A DNA stretch of 59,735 nt. Origin: Bacteroidota bacterium. Lineage in GTDB: Bacteria > Bacteroidota > Bacteroidia > Chitinophagales > Saprospiraceae. The notes below the pieces were generated by a model. The model worked only from the letters and a program-made list of their open reading frames with translations. It was not told the DNA's origin and searched no databases. The stretch is taken from contig PZPC01000028.1 in NCBI GenBank assembly GCA_003045895.1, forward strand, positions 1 through 59,735, in the 5' to 3' direction. Within the stretch, counting starts at the first letter, position 1, and each line of letters opens with the position of its first letter. Below are positions 17,385-26,279 of the stretch, in pieces. The translations under genes and the position numbers were made by a program.

Positions 17385-17504
17385 TTAATTTTCTGGTGGT
17401 GGTTCGTTATCGGTTTTCTTCGGGCGCATACTACTGATGCCCACCAGGATTCCCAGGAACAGAAACGGTAACAATAAGTGCCAGGGCATTCCTTCTCCGA
17501 GCAT
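17385..17504 (-). CDS. 39-residue single-pass membrane microprotein in the EPS locus
   Basis: A 39-codon open frame that begins at ATG (17504) and ends at TAA (17385), 6 bp before the wzx start and 64 bp after the preceding glycosyltransferase stop. The protein begins MLGEGMPWH, has a clean hydrophobic helix (LLLPFLFLGILVGISS) and ends in a charged tail with KPKK-like basic residues then acidic/proline residues (RPKKTDNEPPPEN), matching the positive-inside rule. Its position, in phase with operon spacing, and its membrane-protein composition make it likely real. Function unknown; a small partner of Wzx is possible. Confidence 0.55.
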   Translation of the reverse strand: MLGEGMPWHLLLPFLFLGILVGISSMRPKKTDNEPPPEN

Positions 17505-17568
17505 AGTACTGTTGTTTTACAGCCTGTTCAGGGCCAGTTGAGGTTTAAGTTGCGCAGCCGGACTGGGC

Positions 17569-18744
17569 CTATTCTCCTTCCCCGTGAGGGGTATGAATAA
17601 ACTGCTGGTTGGCTTTGCGCAAACCCGGCAAAGCACGGGCGGCGTGCCAAAAAGCCACCGGCACCTGCAACAAAGCATCCCGGTAAGGGGATCGCCAGGC
17701 GTAAGCAGGCAGCGCCAGCAGAAAGATCAAAAGATTGAGTACCAGTACCGTGGCCCAAACCAGGCTCATGGGCCCCATTCCCAACAGCGCAAAAAACAAG
17801 GTTCCCAGCGCCAGAAAACCAGGCGTCAGTAAGCGGGGCGGCAATAGCATTTGCGCGGCTTTGTTGAAGTGATCCCACTGGCCGTAGCGCAGCAGCCGGA
17901 CCACGGCGCCGGGAAGAAATTGGGCAGCATAGTGAAATTGGGCAGCGATCCAGCGGCTGCGCTGCCGCGTAAGGTGATCTCCTTTGCGAATTTTTTCATC
18001 CAGGACAATCGCTGCCGGGTCGTAGTAGATGCGCTCGCCAGCTCGCGTCAGGCGGAGTTCCAGCTCTTTGTCGAAGCCCCCGATGGCATCAATCTGGGTC
18101 ATGGTGTCCCGGAACAGGGGGTAGCTAAAAGCCATCCCCGAACCAACCAACCGCCCGGAAACCCCAAGGGCCATGTGCCCGAGCCCGAGGATGTGGTTGT
18201 TGACGTCTTCACTTAATCCATCGAGAACCGCCATCGGCGTATCGCTGTTTTTAGCAACGCGCCGCCCCTGGAAGACCCGTACCCCCTGGTTAAAAGCCTT
18301 ATTCACCAACTGTAAAAAGCCGGCATCCATGGTATTGTCGGCATCCAGCACCACGGCGATGGCGAAGTCTTCCCCCAGCATTCGGTTCAGGCAGGCATTG
18401 AGAGCCCGCGCTTTGGTGCTCTGGTCGAAAGCTACTTCCTCCACGCGTACGGGTAGCGCCCGGAGAGCCGCCAGTGTGCTGGCGGCAAAACTATCGGCAA
18501 TCACGATCACCTCGTATTTATCCGTGGGGTAATCCACCAGCAGTGCTGATCTGGCCGTATCCACGATGACGGCATCTTCGCGGTAACCGGGAATAAAAAC
18601 GGCTATTCGCCGAAATTCGCTCGCGCGAGGCCATTCGTGCGCTTGCCAGCAGCGGCCAGCGATCGCGTAGCCCAATTGGTACACGACACCCCACCCCAGG
18701 TAAAAAATGACGCATCCGCCTGTAAGTGTCAAAAGTGCTGTCAT
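17569..18744 (-). CDS. Family-2 membrane glycosyltransferase
   Basis: 391 residues. An N-terminal transmembrane helix (about 5-27) precedes a GT-A domain: IAVFIPGYREDAVI, EVIVIADSF, VVLDADNTMD (DxD), then AIGGFDKELELRL and the processive-type RQRSRWIAAQ (QxxRW-like) motif, and three C-terminal transmembrane helices. This is the arrangement of hyaluronan/cellulose synthase-like GT2 enzymes and of N-glycosyltransferases that use lipid carriers. The 3' half of the EPS operon carries three such GT2 proteins. Its start overlaps the upstream O-antigen polymerase-like gene by 4 bp. Confidence 0.87.
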   Translation of the reverse strand: MTALLTLTGGCVIFYLGWGVVYQLGYAIAGRCWQAHEWPRASEFRRIAVFIPGYREDAVIVDTARSALLVDYPTDKYEVIVIADSFAASTLAALRALPVRVEEVAFDQSTKARALNACLNRMLGEDFAIAVVLDADNTMDAGFLQLVNKAFNQGVRVFQGRRVAKNSDTPMAVLDGLSEDVNNHILGLGHMALGVSGRLVGSGMAFSYPLFRDTMTQIDAIGGFDKELELRLTRAGERIYYDPAAIVLDEKIRKGDHLTRQRSRWIAAQFHYAAQFLPGAVVRLLRYGQWDHFNKAAQMLLPPRLLTPGFLALGTLFFALLGMGPMSLVWATVLVLNLLIFLLALPAYAWRSPYRDALLQVPVAFWHAARALPGLRKANQQFIHTPHGEGE

Positions 18745-20201
18745 CGGGAGTGGTTTTTTTCGTTGCGGAGCTGTTCATCGTAATAAGGAGCCAGAAAGAC
18801 CAGCGGCAGCGCCACGGCCATCATGACGCCGGTGGGAAACTGCAGGAAGACCTGGTTGCCATAGTTGGCCAATAAGACCCCACAATAGGCCGCCATAATG
18901 GCCAAAACCTGGGCCCGCAACCGCGGATGCCGGATTTGCCAGGCAATGGCACTGCCCTTGCCCAGAAAATAGCCCAGCACGAACAGGTGCAGTGCCAGCC
19001 CCACCAGGCCAGTTTCGGCCCAGATGCGCACGTAGTAGCTGTCGGTAGGGGTTTGAGCCAGGAGGGAATCGGGGTTAAAGCGTTCTCCCCAGTAACCCGC
19101 CGAGCCAATACCCCCGCCAAAAGGCCGGGAGGCCAGGTAGTCACCCAGCGTTACCTGGTTGCGCAAACGGGCCAGCAACGAGGGGTTGTCGGGTGCCAGC
19201 GCCGTACGCAGGCGGGCTACCGGCTGAAAACTGTGCAAAACATAGGTATACTTGAGCATGCCGTAGGACGCCACCATGATCACCAGGCCGACAAACAGCA
19301 CCTTGAAGTTGCGGCTCAGCAGCATGTACAACAAGCCCCCGGCTACGGGTACAGCCAGGGCACCCCGCGCGCCGGAGTAGAGGAAACCCAGCAAGGTAAA
19401 AACGATCACCAGCAGGTACCAAAGCTTGCGTTTTTTGGAAAAGGGCCCAAGCAGCAGAATGCTCCCCATGAGGGTGACCATGATCTGGGAAGCCCCGAAT
19501 TGGCCCGCGTCGCTGTAGAAAGAAAAGGTACGCAGCACACCGTGCAAAACGTGTTCGTCGTGGTGCCCCTCCACGTAAAGCCAATAATCTTCGGCAGCAT
19601 CCGTACCGAGCAACTTTTGTCGGAGTGCCCACCAGGCACCGAGGACGGACAACACAAAAACAGTTTCCAGAAACCAACCCAGGTATTTGGGATCGCGCAG
19701 GTAGGTAAACGTGAGTAGAAAGCCGATAATCGTATAAAAACCGCCCCCCCGCATGGCATAGAACCAGGCTACCGGGCCAGGACTTTCCGGATTGAACAAT
19801 TCCAGGAAGACAAAACCAAACCACAGGCCACTCAACAACAACGCGCCATTGTGCACCACGCGCCAGTCTTGGGTCAGCAGTTGATGAATCCCCCACCCTA
19901 CGACGGCCGTCACCAGCACCACATCCAGGAGGAGGCCCCACGGAATGGCCAGGTAACGGGTCAGGCCAGCAGCCAGGAAGGAAAAGACGAGCCCAAACCA
20001 CAGCCCAACTTGCGGACGCACCACGACGAGGCCCATGAACAAGACGGCCAGCGGAACCAAGGCCAGCGGAACCGCCAGTTTCAACCCGCCCAGGCCCATG
20101 GCCAGGCCCAGGAGCAGGGTCACGCCCAACACCAATAGCTGTACGGGTCGCTGCTGCAACCACAGGGTACCACTCGCCTGGTGAAATACGGTATTGGGCA
20201 T
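18741..20201 (-). CDS. O-antigen ligase/Wzy-type polysaccharide polymerase
   Basis: 486 residues and about 11-12 hydrophobic segments, with one large periplasmic loop in the second half (RPFGGGIGSAGYWGERF, PTDSYYVRIWAETGLVGLALH). The sequence GGGIGSAG...DSYYVRIWAETG is the Wzy_C/O-antigen ligase signature that includes the loop His/Arg region. It should polymerise or ligate undecaprenyl-linked repeats in the periplasm. Polymerase and ligase cannot be separated by eye; next to Wzx and a Wzc-like protein, polymerase (Wzy) is more likely. Starts 5 bp after the preceding gene ends. Confidence 0.82.
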   Translation of the reverse strand: MPNTVFHQASGTLWLQQRPVQLLVLGVTLLLGLAMGLGGLKLAVPLALVPLAVLFMGLVVVRPQVGLWFGLVFSFLAAGLTRYLAIPWGLLLDVVLVTAVVGWGIHQLLTQDWRVVHNGALLLSGLWFGFVFLELFNPESPGPVAWFYAMRGGGFYTIIGFLLTFTYLRDPKYLGWFLETVFVLSVLGAWWALRQKLLGTDAAEDYWLYVEGHHDEHVLHGVLRTFSFYSDAGQFGASQIMVTLMGSILLLGPFSKKRKLWYLLVIVFTLLGFLYSGARGALAVPVAGGLLYMLLSRNFKVLFVGLVIMVASYGMLKYTYVLHSFQPVARLRTALAPDNPSLLARLRNQVTLGDYLASRPFGGGIGSAGYWGERFNPDSLLAQTPTDSYYVRIWAETGLVGLALHLFVLGYFLGKGSAIAWQIRHPRLRAQVLAIMAAYCGVLLANYGNQVFLQFPTGVMMAVALPLVFLAPYYDEQLRNEKNHSR

Positions 20202-20206
20202 GGTTG

Positions 20207-21430
20207 TTAGGTTTGTTTTTTAGTCCATTCCTGGTGCAATAACCGCCGCATTTCCAAAGCCCTGCCGGTCCAGGAGTTCAACTGGGCAAAGGCTCGCCGG
20301 GCATTGGCGTCGGCGGTATTTTCCGTGGCCAGGATTGCACCGGTGGCGGCAATAAAGCCGGAGGTGGTTGTCCCAACCTGTAGGAACCGGATAAAATCGC
20401 TGAGATCAGCAAAATCGGTAGCCACTACGGGCAACCCCAGCGCCAGGTATTCATTTATTTTGAGCGGGTAAATACCGGCCGTCAGGTCATTTTTCACAAA
20501 GGGAATCAACCCCAGTTTAAAAGCCGCCAGGTAATCGCCCAGCGTAGCTGCCGGCCGAGGGCCCAGCAAATGAACGTTGGGGAAGCGGGCCAACTGGGCA
20601 GCCTGTTTGGTAGCCAACACCCGCCCGACGAACACCAGGGTACACGATGGATAAGCTTGCGCCAGCGCTTCGAGCAGCTCGAAATCCAGGCGGTCATCGA
20701 CCGTGCCGATGTACCCCATAATGGGCTGCCAGGGCAGGTCGCCGGGGCGCGTCCCCTGGCTTTTAAAGAGGGACAGATCCACGCCGTTTTTTACGAGGGC
20801 ACAGTTTTTGGCCTGGCCAAACTTAGCGCCGTACAAGCCCGTAGATGATACGATGGTTAAATCCGCACGTTGCAAAAAGGTGCGCTCGTGGCGGGTACCG
20901 TGGCGAGCAATCCAGAAGGCAGCGCTGATTTCATCATAGCAGTAATAAACCAGTAGCGACTCGTTCAGTGTTCCGGCGAGCATATTCCCCAGCGCGGGGT
21001 TGAACGCATTGATGACAATGGGCTGTTCCCAGCCCAGTTTTTTCAGCGCCGCTAAGATGGCACGGCCTGCCCGGCGGGCATTCCACTGGTTGATGCGATC
21101 GAAGTACACGGGCGAATTCAAAAAATTAGCGGGTACAAATGGCGGCAAACGCAGCAGTTGCAGGGTCGCACCATTGGCTAATGTGCGCGGTTGCAGGCGG
21201 GGGGCGGTGCCCCTTAACTCGGCCGCCGGAACGCCCGGGTTATTCCCCAGGTGAGCGTCCACAAGATCTTTGTAGGTGAAGGGATAGTCGACGTAGAGTA
21301 CCCGGTCGGTCTTCGCCAATTCACCCATGAGCTGAACCGTCGAACTCAGGTAATCGCTGCCTTCCCAACGCGGGAAGCCAACACAAACAATGGGGGGAAA
21401 TTTAACTCCCTCAACAGGTCTGGATTTCAT
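20207..21430 (-). CDS. GT-B fold glycosyltransferase (family 1/TuaH-like)
   Basis: 407 residues from ATG at 21430, 17 bp after the Wzc-like stop. An in-frame ATG at 21457 would overlap that gene by 11 bp and add nine residues; earlier in-frame sequence lies inside the upstream gene and is unlikely. Features: PIVCVGFPRWEGSDYLSS near the start, a WARHGTRHERTFLQRADLTIVSS segment, and the C-terminal PIMGYIGTVDDRLDFELL, LVFVGRV, VHLLGPRP and GIYPLKINEYLALGLPVVAT, the nucleotide-sugar binding region of GT-B enzymes. Similar to TuaH and related teichuronic-acid or EPS transferases. Cytoplasmic; sugar unknown. Confidence 0.85.
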   Translation of the reverse strand: MKSRPVEGVKFPPIVCVGFPRWEGSDYLSSTVQLMGELAKTDRVLYVDYPFTYKDLVDAHLGNNPGVPAAELRGTAPRLQPRTLANGATLQLLRLPPFVPANFLNSPVYFDRINQWNARRAGRAILAALKKLGWEQPIVINAFNPALGNMLAGTLNESLLVYYCYDEISAAFWIARHGTRHERTFLQRADLTIVSSTGLYGAKFGQAKNCALVKNGVDLSLFKSQGTRPGDLPWQPIMGYIGTVDDRLDFELLEALAQAYPSCTLVFVGRVLATKQAAQLARFPNVHLLGPRPAATLGDYLAAFKLGLIPFVKNDLTAGIYPLKINEYLALGLPVVATDFADLSDFIRFLQVGTTTSGFIAATGAILATENTADANARRAFAQLNSWTGRALEMRRLLHQEWTKKQT

Positions 21431-21446
21431 TTTTCGTGAAATAGGT

Positions 21447-23663
21447 TTAGAGGTCATACCGGTAAGGCTTTTCCTGGGGAATAGGTAACCATTCAAATTT
21501 GGATCGGGCAGTCGATAATTCGCCCATAAAAGCCGCCAGGGTATCCCGGTCGGCGCCATTGAGCACCGCACGAATAGGGCCACGAGCGGCGCGGTGCAAT
21601 GTTTTCAAGGCTTGTTGATCAGCCTCCTCCCAGCTGCGGTTGGCCCGGCAGACGAGGAGCGTCAGGTCAAATTGCCGCAACAAAGGCAGGGGGTACTTGC
21701 CGGTCAGCAAAGCAGGTATTTCCAGGATAATGTAGGGGTATAGCTCGAGGTAGGGTTCGATCTGGCCGAAGATATCGAGGTCCTGAATCCGCTCGGCATC
21801 CAGCATCCGACTAGACATTTGGTAGCCCAGGGTATCCTTGTGGCTGCTCACCGGTAAGACGCCACTTTCAATGGGATACAGGTAAAGCACCCGATTGTCT
21901 TCGGCCCGCAACAACTGGGCAATTTGACCCGCCACCCAGGATTTCCCTTCTTCCTGGCGGGTGCTGGCCACCAGGATCAGCCGGGGGGTACTGTCCTTTT
22001 GCAAGGTCTCTACTTTTATTTGCTGTAAGAGCAGTGCCATCGCTTGTGCGGTGGCAGCTTCCTGACGGGTCCGGTGTTGGGCCGTTTTTCGCCCCAGGGC
22101 CCTGTTGGGCAAGACGGTGGCCACCTCCAACCCCGTCTTGGCCCGGACCACCGCTGGGTTTTCCAGGCTATCGTTCAGGAATGCGAGCGCAAGGACGATG
22201 GCGAAAACCGTGAAACTTCCGCCCAGCAAGCCAATGATGACCATTAAAAACCGTTTGTAATCGGGCTTTCCAATGGGGAGATAGGGCGTGTCGATCAGCT
22301 CCAGATTGGTAGCCAGCAGGTTGTGTTGCTGGTACAACATGGCCTGGTTGTAGCTGTGCAAATTTTCGAGGTATTCTTCTTCGACCAGGCTGATTGCACG
22401 TTGCAATTCCGTGAGTTGCGAACCCCAGGGCGCGTACTGGCTGTAAATATTGGCAAACTCTTGCTGGCGTTGGTCGATGACGCCCAGTTTCGCCTGGCTT
22501 TGCTCCTCGGTGATGATGGTTGCCAGCCATTCGTCAAGCAATTTCTGGGTGTTGACCCCCTGGGGGGATTGGTCGAAATGGTAGCTCTTCAGGGCAATAC
22601 GGCTCATTTGGTTTTTCAATTCCTCGCGGCGGGCCTCCAACTCCCGCTGCCGTGCCAGGCCCGCAGCAGGCACCCCTTCCTCGTTGGTGATTTCCAACTT
22701 GGCCAACTGGATGGCAACCTGATTGAGTTCCTGGCGCAAGGTGAGCAGCCCTTCGTTGATCTCACTGAGCGCAGAGCGGTTGCCCAGTTCTTTTTCTACG
22801 CGCAAGCGGGAAGCTTCCACGCTCTGGAGGTTCATATTTTCTTTGAACCGCAACTCCTCAAGATCTTCTTTGCGGATAGCAATGGTGCGGGTTTGTTCGT
22901 CGTAATTGATGATGTTGTTCTGCACGCGGAACTGGAGCAGGCGTGCCTCAGCATCTTTCAGGCTACGGGCAGATTTGGCGGTAGCAGCTGCGAAGAAGCT
23001 GGCTATTTCCGACGACTGGCTTTTCTTCAGTGCGGCCTGTTTGCTGAGAAACAGGCCCAGGAACTCGTTCAGTGTCTGCTGACAAATAGCAGGATCGGTG
23101 GTGGTGTAGATAAACTGAAGCATGTCGCTGTTGCCACGCCGGTAGACTTTGAGTTTTTCCTGCAGGTATTCTATCCCAAAATAAACCTCATCAGAATAGA
23201 TGAGCCGTTGCACGTCGTTGGGCGTAGCCGCATCGCGCTGCGCCGTCAGGTTGGCCAGGGTGCTGGCGTAAGAGGTGTCTTTCAAGGCCCAGATGTCGGC
23301 CGTAAAGACTTCGTCGTGCAGGTAGTCGAATTCGGCGGTACTGATCCAGCGGCGATCGGCCTGGTCGAGCAGGAGGTAACGCGCCAGCAGGCGGGTAGCC
23401 AACTCTTCGCGGGTCTTGTGAGCGGTAGCCAGGCTGATCAGGTTTTCGAGTTCATTCTGGGCGTAGTCGCGGTCGACACTCTTTCCGCCTTCGGTATCTC
23501 TGATGCTTCCGGATGAGATGATACCGGTGCTCACCAGTGCTTCGGAGGTAAACGCCTGCTTCTGCTGCGCAACCAGCCAGTAGGCGGCGGCCGTCAGTAG
23601 GCCTCCTGCCAGGATAAGGAGGAGGTTACTTTTTATTAATTGGATGAAGGTCTGAATACTCAT
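21447..23663 (-). CDS. Wzc-like EPS co-polymerase with degenerate kinase domain
   Basis: 738 residues. A Wzz chain-length domain is bracketed by two transmembrane helices (about 12-31 and 472-496), with a long periplasmic coiled-coil region (about 215-440). The cytoplasmic C-terminus has the BY-kinase/ParA-like fold but altered motifs. Walker A is ASTRQEEGKSW (566-576, Lys574 kept). The Walker A' strand reads VLYLYPIES (592-600), where kinases have an Asp-x-Asp. Walker B reads IILEIP (645-650), with Glu in place of Asp. There is no tyrosine-rich tail, only two Tyr near the end. It may bind nucleotide yet probably does not autophosphorylate. Role: controlling EPS chain length and export with Wzx/Wzy and the TolC-like protein encoded 16 bp upstream. 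Confidence 0.85.
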   Translation of the reverse strand: MSIQTFIQLIKSNLLLILAGGLLTAAAYWLVAQQKQAFTSEALVSTGIISSGSIRDTEGGKSVDRDYAQNELENLISLATAHKTREELATRLLARYLLLDQADRRWISTAEFDYLHDEVFTADIWALKDTSYASTLANLTAQRDAATPNDVQRLIYSDEVYFGIEYLQEKLKVYRRGNSDMLQFIYTTTDPAICQQTLNEFLGLFLSKQAALKKSQSSEIASFFAAATAKSARSLKDAEARLLQFRVQNNIINYDEQTRTIAIRKEDLEELRFKENMNLQSVEASRLRVEKELGNRSALSEINEGLLTLRQELNQVAIQLAKLEITNEEGVPAAGLARQRELEARREELKNQMSRIALKSYHFDQSPQGVNTQKLLDEWLATIITEEQSQAKLGVIDQRQQEFANIYSQYAPWGSQLTELQRAISLVEEEYLENLHSYNQAMLYQQHNLLATNLELIDTPYLPIGKPDYKRFLMVIIGLLGGSFTVFAIVLALAFLNDSLENPAVVRAKTGLEVATVLPNRALGRKTAQHRTRQEAATAQAMALLLQQIKVETLQKDSTPRLILVASTRQEEGKSWVAGQIAQLLRAEDNRVLYLYPIESGVLPVSSHKDTLGYQMSSRMLDAERIQDLDIFGQIEPYLELYPYIILEIPALLTGKYPLPLLRQFDLTLLVCRANRSWEEADQQALKTLHRAARGPIRAVLNGADRDTLAAFMGELSTARSKFEWLPIPQEKPYRYDL

Positions 23664-23679
23664 GTGATTCGGATTGCGA

Positions 23680-24405
23680 TCAGTTTTCTATTTCGGTTCC
23701 TACTACCTCCCGTAGTAGTAGGAAAAGTAGCTGGGCGTCCAGTTTGGTCTCTTCCAGGCGCACTTCAGCTTCGTTGCGTTTGTTGAAGGCGTTGGTATAG
23801 TCCTCCAAACTCATATTGCCTTCCCGAAAATAGCGTTCGGCCATTTCGGTGGTCAGTTCGTGAAAATTCAGGTCGCGGCTGCGGATATCCAGAATCCGGA
23901 GGGCGCGTTGCAGGTCATTGTACTGGCGAATAACCACCTCCCGCAGGGCAAAGGTTTGCTGTTCCAGGTTGTAGCGTTCCTGTTCGAGTTTCAATTCCAG
24001 CTGGCGGCGGCGGTCGGCCTTGGTCAGGAAGTCACTGAGGGGCAGACGTACCGAAATGCCAGCTACCGCAAAGACGTTTTCCCGGGTGACGGTACGAACA
24101 TCGGGCACGCTACCCGAGCTGAGGTTGTCGATAAACTGGACATTGCCGACCTGGAAAGAGCTGGACAAAGCCACGTAATTGCTCCACTCCTTCTTGAGCA
24201 GGCGCAGGTCACCGTAGAGCAACTCCGCATTTAAGCGCTGCATCTTCAGCAGGGGGCTGTAGCTTTCGGCATCCGCCAGGATGGCGTTCAAGGAGCGCAG
24301 TTCCAGCCCGGCAATAGCTTCCGGTACGACCTCCTGGGCACGCAGCACACCGCCAACCACCAGGATCGACCAACAAATAACCATACGGTACAGCCAACTT
24401 TTCAT
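23680..24405 (-). CDS. Short TolC-like outer-membrane/periplasmic protein
   Basis: 241 residues from the Met at 24405 (MKSWLYRM), which starts a signal peptide ending near VLRAQ; the earlier in-frame Met at 24453 is less likely. The mature chain is mostly helical: LRSLNAILADAESYSPLLKMQRLNAELL resembles the first TolC helix, and the C-terminal half (LEQERYNLEQQTFALREVVIRQYNDLQRAL, then MAERYFREGNMSLEDYTNAFNKRNEAEVRLEETK) resembles the second helical pair. The usual TolC family has about 420-480 residues with two repeats; this has one. It sits where a Wza-like export protein is expected in an EPS operon. Whether it makes a full channel alone is doubtful. Confidence 0.7.
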   Translation of the reverse strand: MKSWLYRMVICWSILVVGGVLRAQEVVPEAIAGLELRSLNAILADAESYSPLLKMQRLNAELLYGDLRLLKKEWSNYVALSSSFQVGNVQFIDNLSSGSVPDVRTVTRENVFAVAGISVRLPLSDFLTKADRRRQLELKLEQERYNLEQQTFALREVVIRQYNDLQRALRILDIRSRDLNFHELTTEMAERYFREGNMSLEDYTNAFNKRNEAEVRLEETKLDAQLLFLLLREVVGTEIEN

Positions 24406-24454
24406 ACGTTTGCGATTAAACCAAACAATTGCTAATCCCGGAAATTCCGGCATC

Positions 24455-25654
24455 CTATTCTTTTATTTTCCGATAAACCGGTTTCCCGGCAAAAAGGCCC
24501 AGCCACCAATTGCGCAGCTGCTGCGGCCAGTATTTATCCATACAAGGCTTTTCCAGCGCCAGAAAACCCACGGCGGCGACCAGCAGTACCAGCGGAAAAA
24601 GCAGGAGCATTTGCAACAACAGATTGATGCTGAAATGCCCGGTAACATGCAGCCGGGTACTCCAACGACTGAGGCCTTCCAGCAATGGCAGGTGGATCAG
24701 GTAGATGGTGTAACACATCCCGCCAATGGCTGCCACCCAGGGACGGCGCAGGAAAGTGGTGAAGTAGCGTCCCCGAAAGCCGGCGACCAAAAACACCAAC
24801 AGCGCCGTGGCAAACACCAGGCGCCGGGGCAGATCGGCCGACCAGCTTAAGCCCATCAGGACCAACGCCAGTAAAGCGCCGAGATCCCAACCGACGCCAC
24901 CCCGCTCCGTTCGAATACCCTGCCATTCGGTGAGGTAGAGATCAACAACGAGAAAACCAACCAGAAAATACTGGAGCTGCCACAGTAAAGTCAACTTATA
25001 AGGTAGGGCGACCCAACCAAAAACCTGTTGTGCAACCAGCGTCCCGACAATACCGCCGACCAGCAAGCCCCGGCGCAGCCAGGGATTCTGCCACCGAAAA
25101 AACAACGCTGCCAAAACGGGCGCCAGCAAGTAAAACTGGATCTCGACCTCCAGCGACCAGGCCACCGGATTGATGACGGAATAGTCGTGGTAAACAAGGT
25201 TGTGTACGTAGAAGAGGCTGGCGGCCAGGTGGGGGAAAAGTTCGCCCAGCGCCGGACCTCCGGTAGCCAGCAACACCAGGAAAAACACCACCATCCAAAT
25301 GATATAGGGCGGTTCGAGGCGGGTAAGCCGGCGCCAGAAATAGGCCGCTAAGCCCACCTTGAGACCATCCTGCAAGTAATAGCGGGCAAAAGGCAAACCC
25401 AGGATGAACCCCGAAATAGCGAAGAAAATAAAAACGCCAATGGTGCCCCGGCTGGCCCAGAATACGACCGGATCGGCAGCCAGGGGCGTTGCCCAGCGGA
25501 CGGTAGAATACCGCTGAACCCGTTCGCTAAGGTGTTGGATTAAAACAGGCATAATGGCCATAAACCGCAAGCCATCTACCTCGGGAAGGTACTGCCCGGA
25601 CGTCGTAATCCGGGACAATTTTCGGGGTAATATATTGAGCCAGCTGCCTAACAT
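24455..25654 (-). CDS. Acyltransferase-3 family membrane O-acyltransferase
   Basis: 399 residues and about 10 transmembrane helices. It has the family opening YLPEVDGLRFMAIMPVLIQH (motif RxxA/H near residue 40), a GTIGVFIFFAISGFILGLPFAR segment (catalytic-region F/SGF), RRLTRLEPPYIIW and the later GGMCYTIYLIHLPLL. These proteins (OafA, NodX, Oac) move acetyl or succinyl groups to periplasmic sugars. As the first gene of the minus-strand EPS unit it probably modifies the exported polymer. The gap to the TolC-like start is 49 bp. Confidence 0.88.
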   Translation of the reverse strand: MLGSWLNILPRKLSRITTSGQYLPEVDGLRFMAIMPVLIQHLSERVQRYSTVRWATPLAADPVVFWASRGTIGVFIFFAISGFILGLPFARYYLQDGLKVGLAAYFWRRLTRLEPPYIIWMVVFFLVLLATGGPALGELFPHLAASLFYVHNLVYHDYSVINPVAWSLEVEIQFYLLAPVLAALFFRWQNPWLRRGLLVGGIVGTLVAQQVFGWVALPYKLTLLWQLQYFLVGFLVVDLYLTEWQGIRTERGGVGWDLGALLALVLMGLSWSADLPRRLVFATALLVFLVAGFRGRYFTTFLRRPWVAAIGGMCYTIYLIHLPLLEGLSRWSTRLHVTGHFSINLLLQMLLLFPLVLLVAAVGFLALEKPCMDKYWPQQLRNWWLGLFAGKPVYRKIKE

Positions 25655-25872
25655 GAAATCGATTGTTCCCTCTAAATTTAAGGTGAATGCCCCGGGTGGC
25701 AGGGCTTTTTCGTTGTGGCGAACGATTCTTCCGTTAAGTCGTCCTCAACCTTCGATAAACGGCAAACCCGACTGGGCGCGGGGCAGCGCACCGTTCATCC
25801 GAAAACCTCTACCGAATACAACCGATTCACTACCAGTTACCGAAAAAATAAACTTTCAGCTAGAGATCAATC

Positions 25873-25880
25873 TATATTTG
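25873..25880 (+). promoter_or_regulatory. Candidate -7 box for the receiver-PGT operon
   Basis: TATATTTG, an exact TAnnTTTG match 20 bp upstream of the receiver start codon at 25900; a TTTC stands about 15 bp further upstream as a poor -33. The leader would be about 13 nt. Confidence 0.5.
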
Positions 25881-25899
25881 AAACAAGCAATGAAACACT

Positions 25900-26277
25900 A
25901 TGAAACAACAATTGCTCATTGTCGATGACAATGAAATGATGCGTTCCTTTTTGGCGCATTACTTTTCACGGCATTACCTCGTCAAGATCGCTGGCAGTGC
26001 CAAAGAAGCCTGGCAGTGGCTTGACGAGGGTAGCTTTCCCAACCTTATTCTCCTTGATTTGAGGATGCCAGATGTCGACGGCCTGGGGTTTCTCAAACAA
26101 CTCAAATGTTCCGTACTATTCAATGACATACCCGTCATGATACTTTCCAATATTTCCAAAACAGCCGAAAAAGTGGCCTGCCTCCAGGCGGGAGCTTCCG
26201 ACTTCGTCAGCAAGCCATTCAACCCGAAGGAGTTGGAAATTCGTATTCAATATCACCTCCAGACCAAACGCGTTTAG
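25900..26277 (+). CDS. Stand-alone CheY-like receiver protein
   Basis: 125 residues, a single REC domain without an output module. The acidic pair is Asp9-Asp10, the phosphoacceptor is Asp53 in LILLDLRMPD, the conserved Ser/Thr is Ser83 (MILSN) and the Lys is Lys105 (VSKPF), so all phospho-switch residues are present. It is transcribed divergently from the EPS operon and directly precedes the phosphoglycosyl transferase gene: its TAG stop is followed by TGATG, so the two are coupled. No histidine kinase gene is visible in the window. A role in controlling EPS synthesis is inference from position. Confidence 0.9.
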   Translation: MKQQLLIVDDNEMMRSFLAHYFSRHYLVKIAGSAKEAWQWLDEGSFPNLILLDLRMPDVDGLGFLKQLKCSVLFNDIPVMILSNISKTAEKVACLQAGASDFVSKPFNPKELEIRIQYHLQTKRV

Positions 26278-26279
26278 TG

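Noticed and set aside
22323-23516. Plus-strand open frame (397 residues) antisense to the Wzc-like gene
   Set aside because: Shadow of the coiled-coil coding region; repetitive Leu/Phe composition and no domain.
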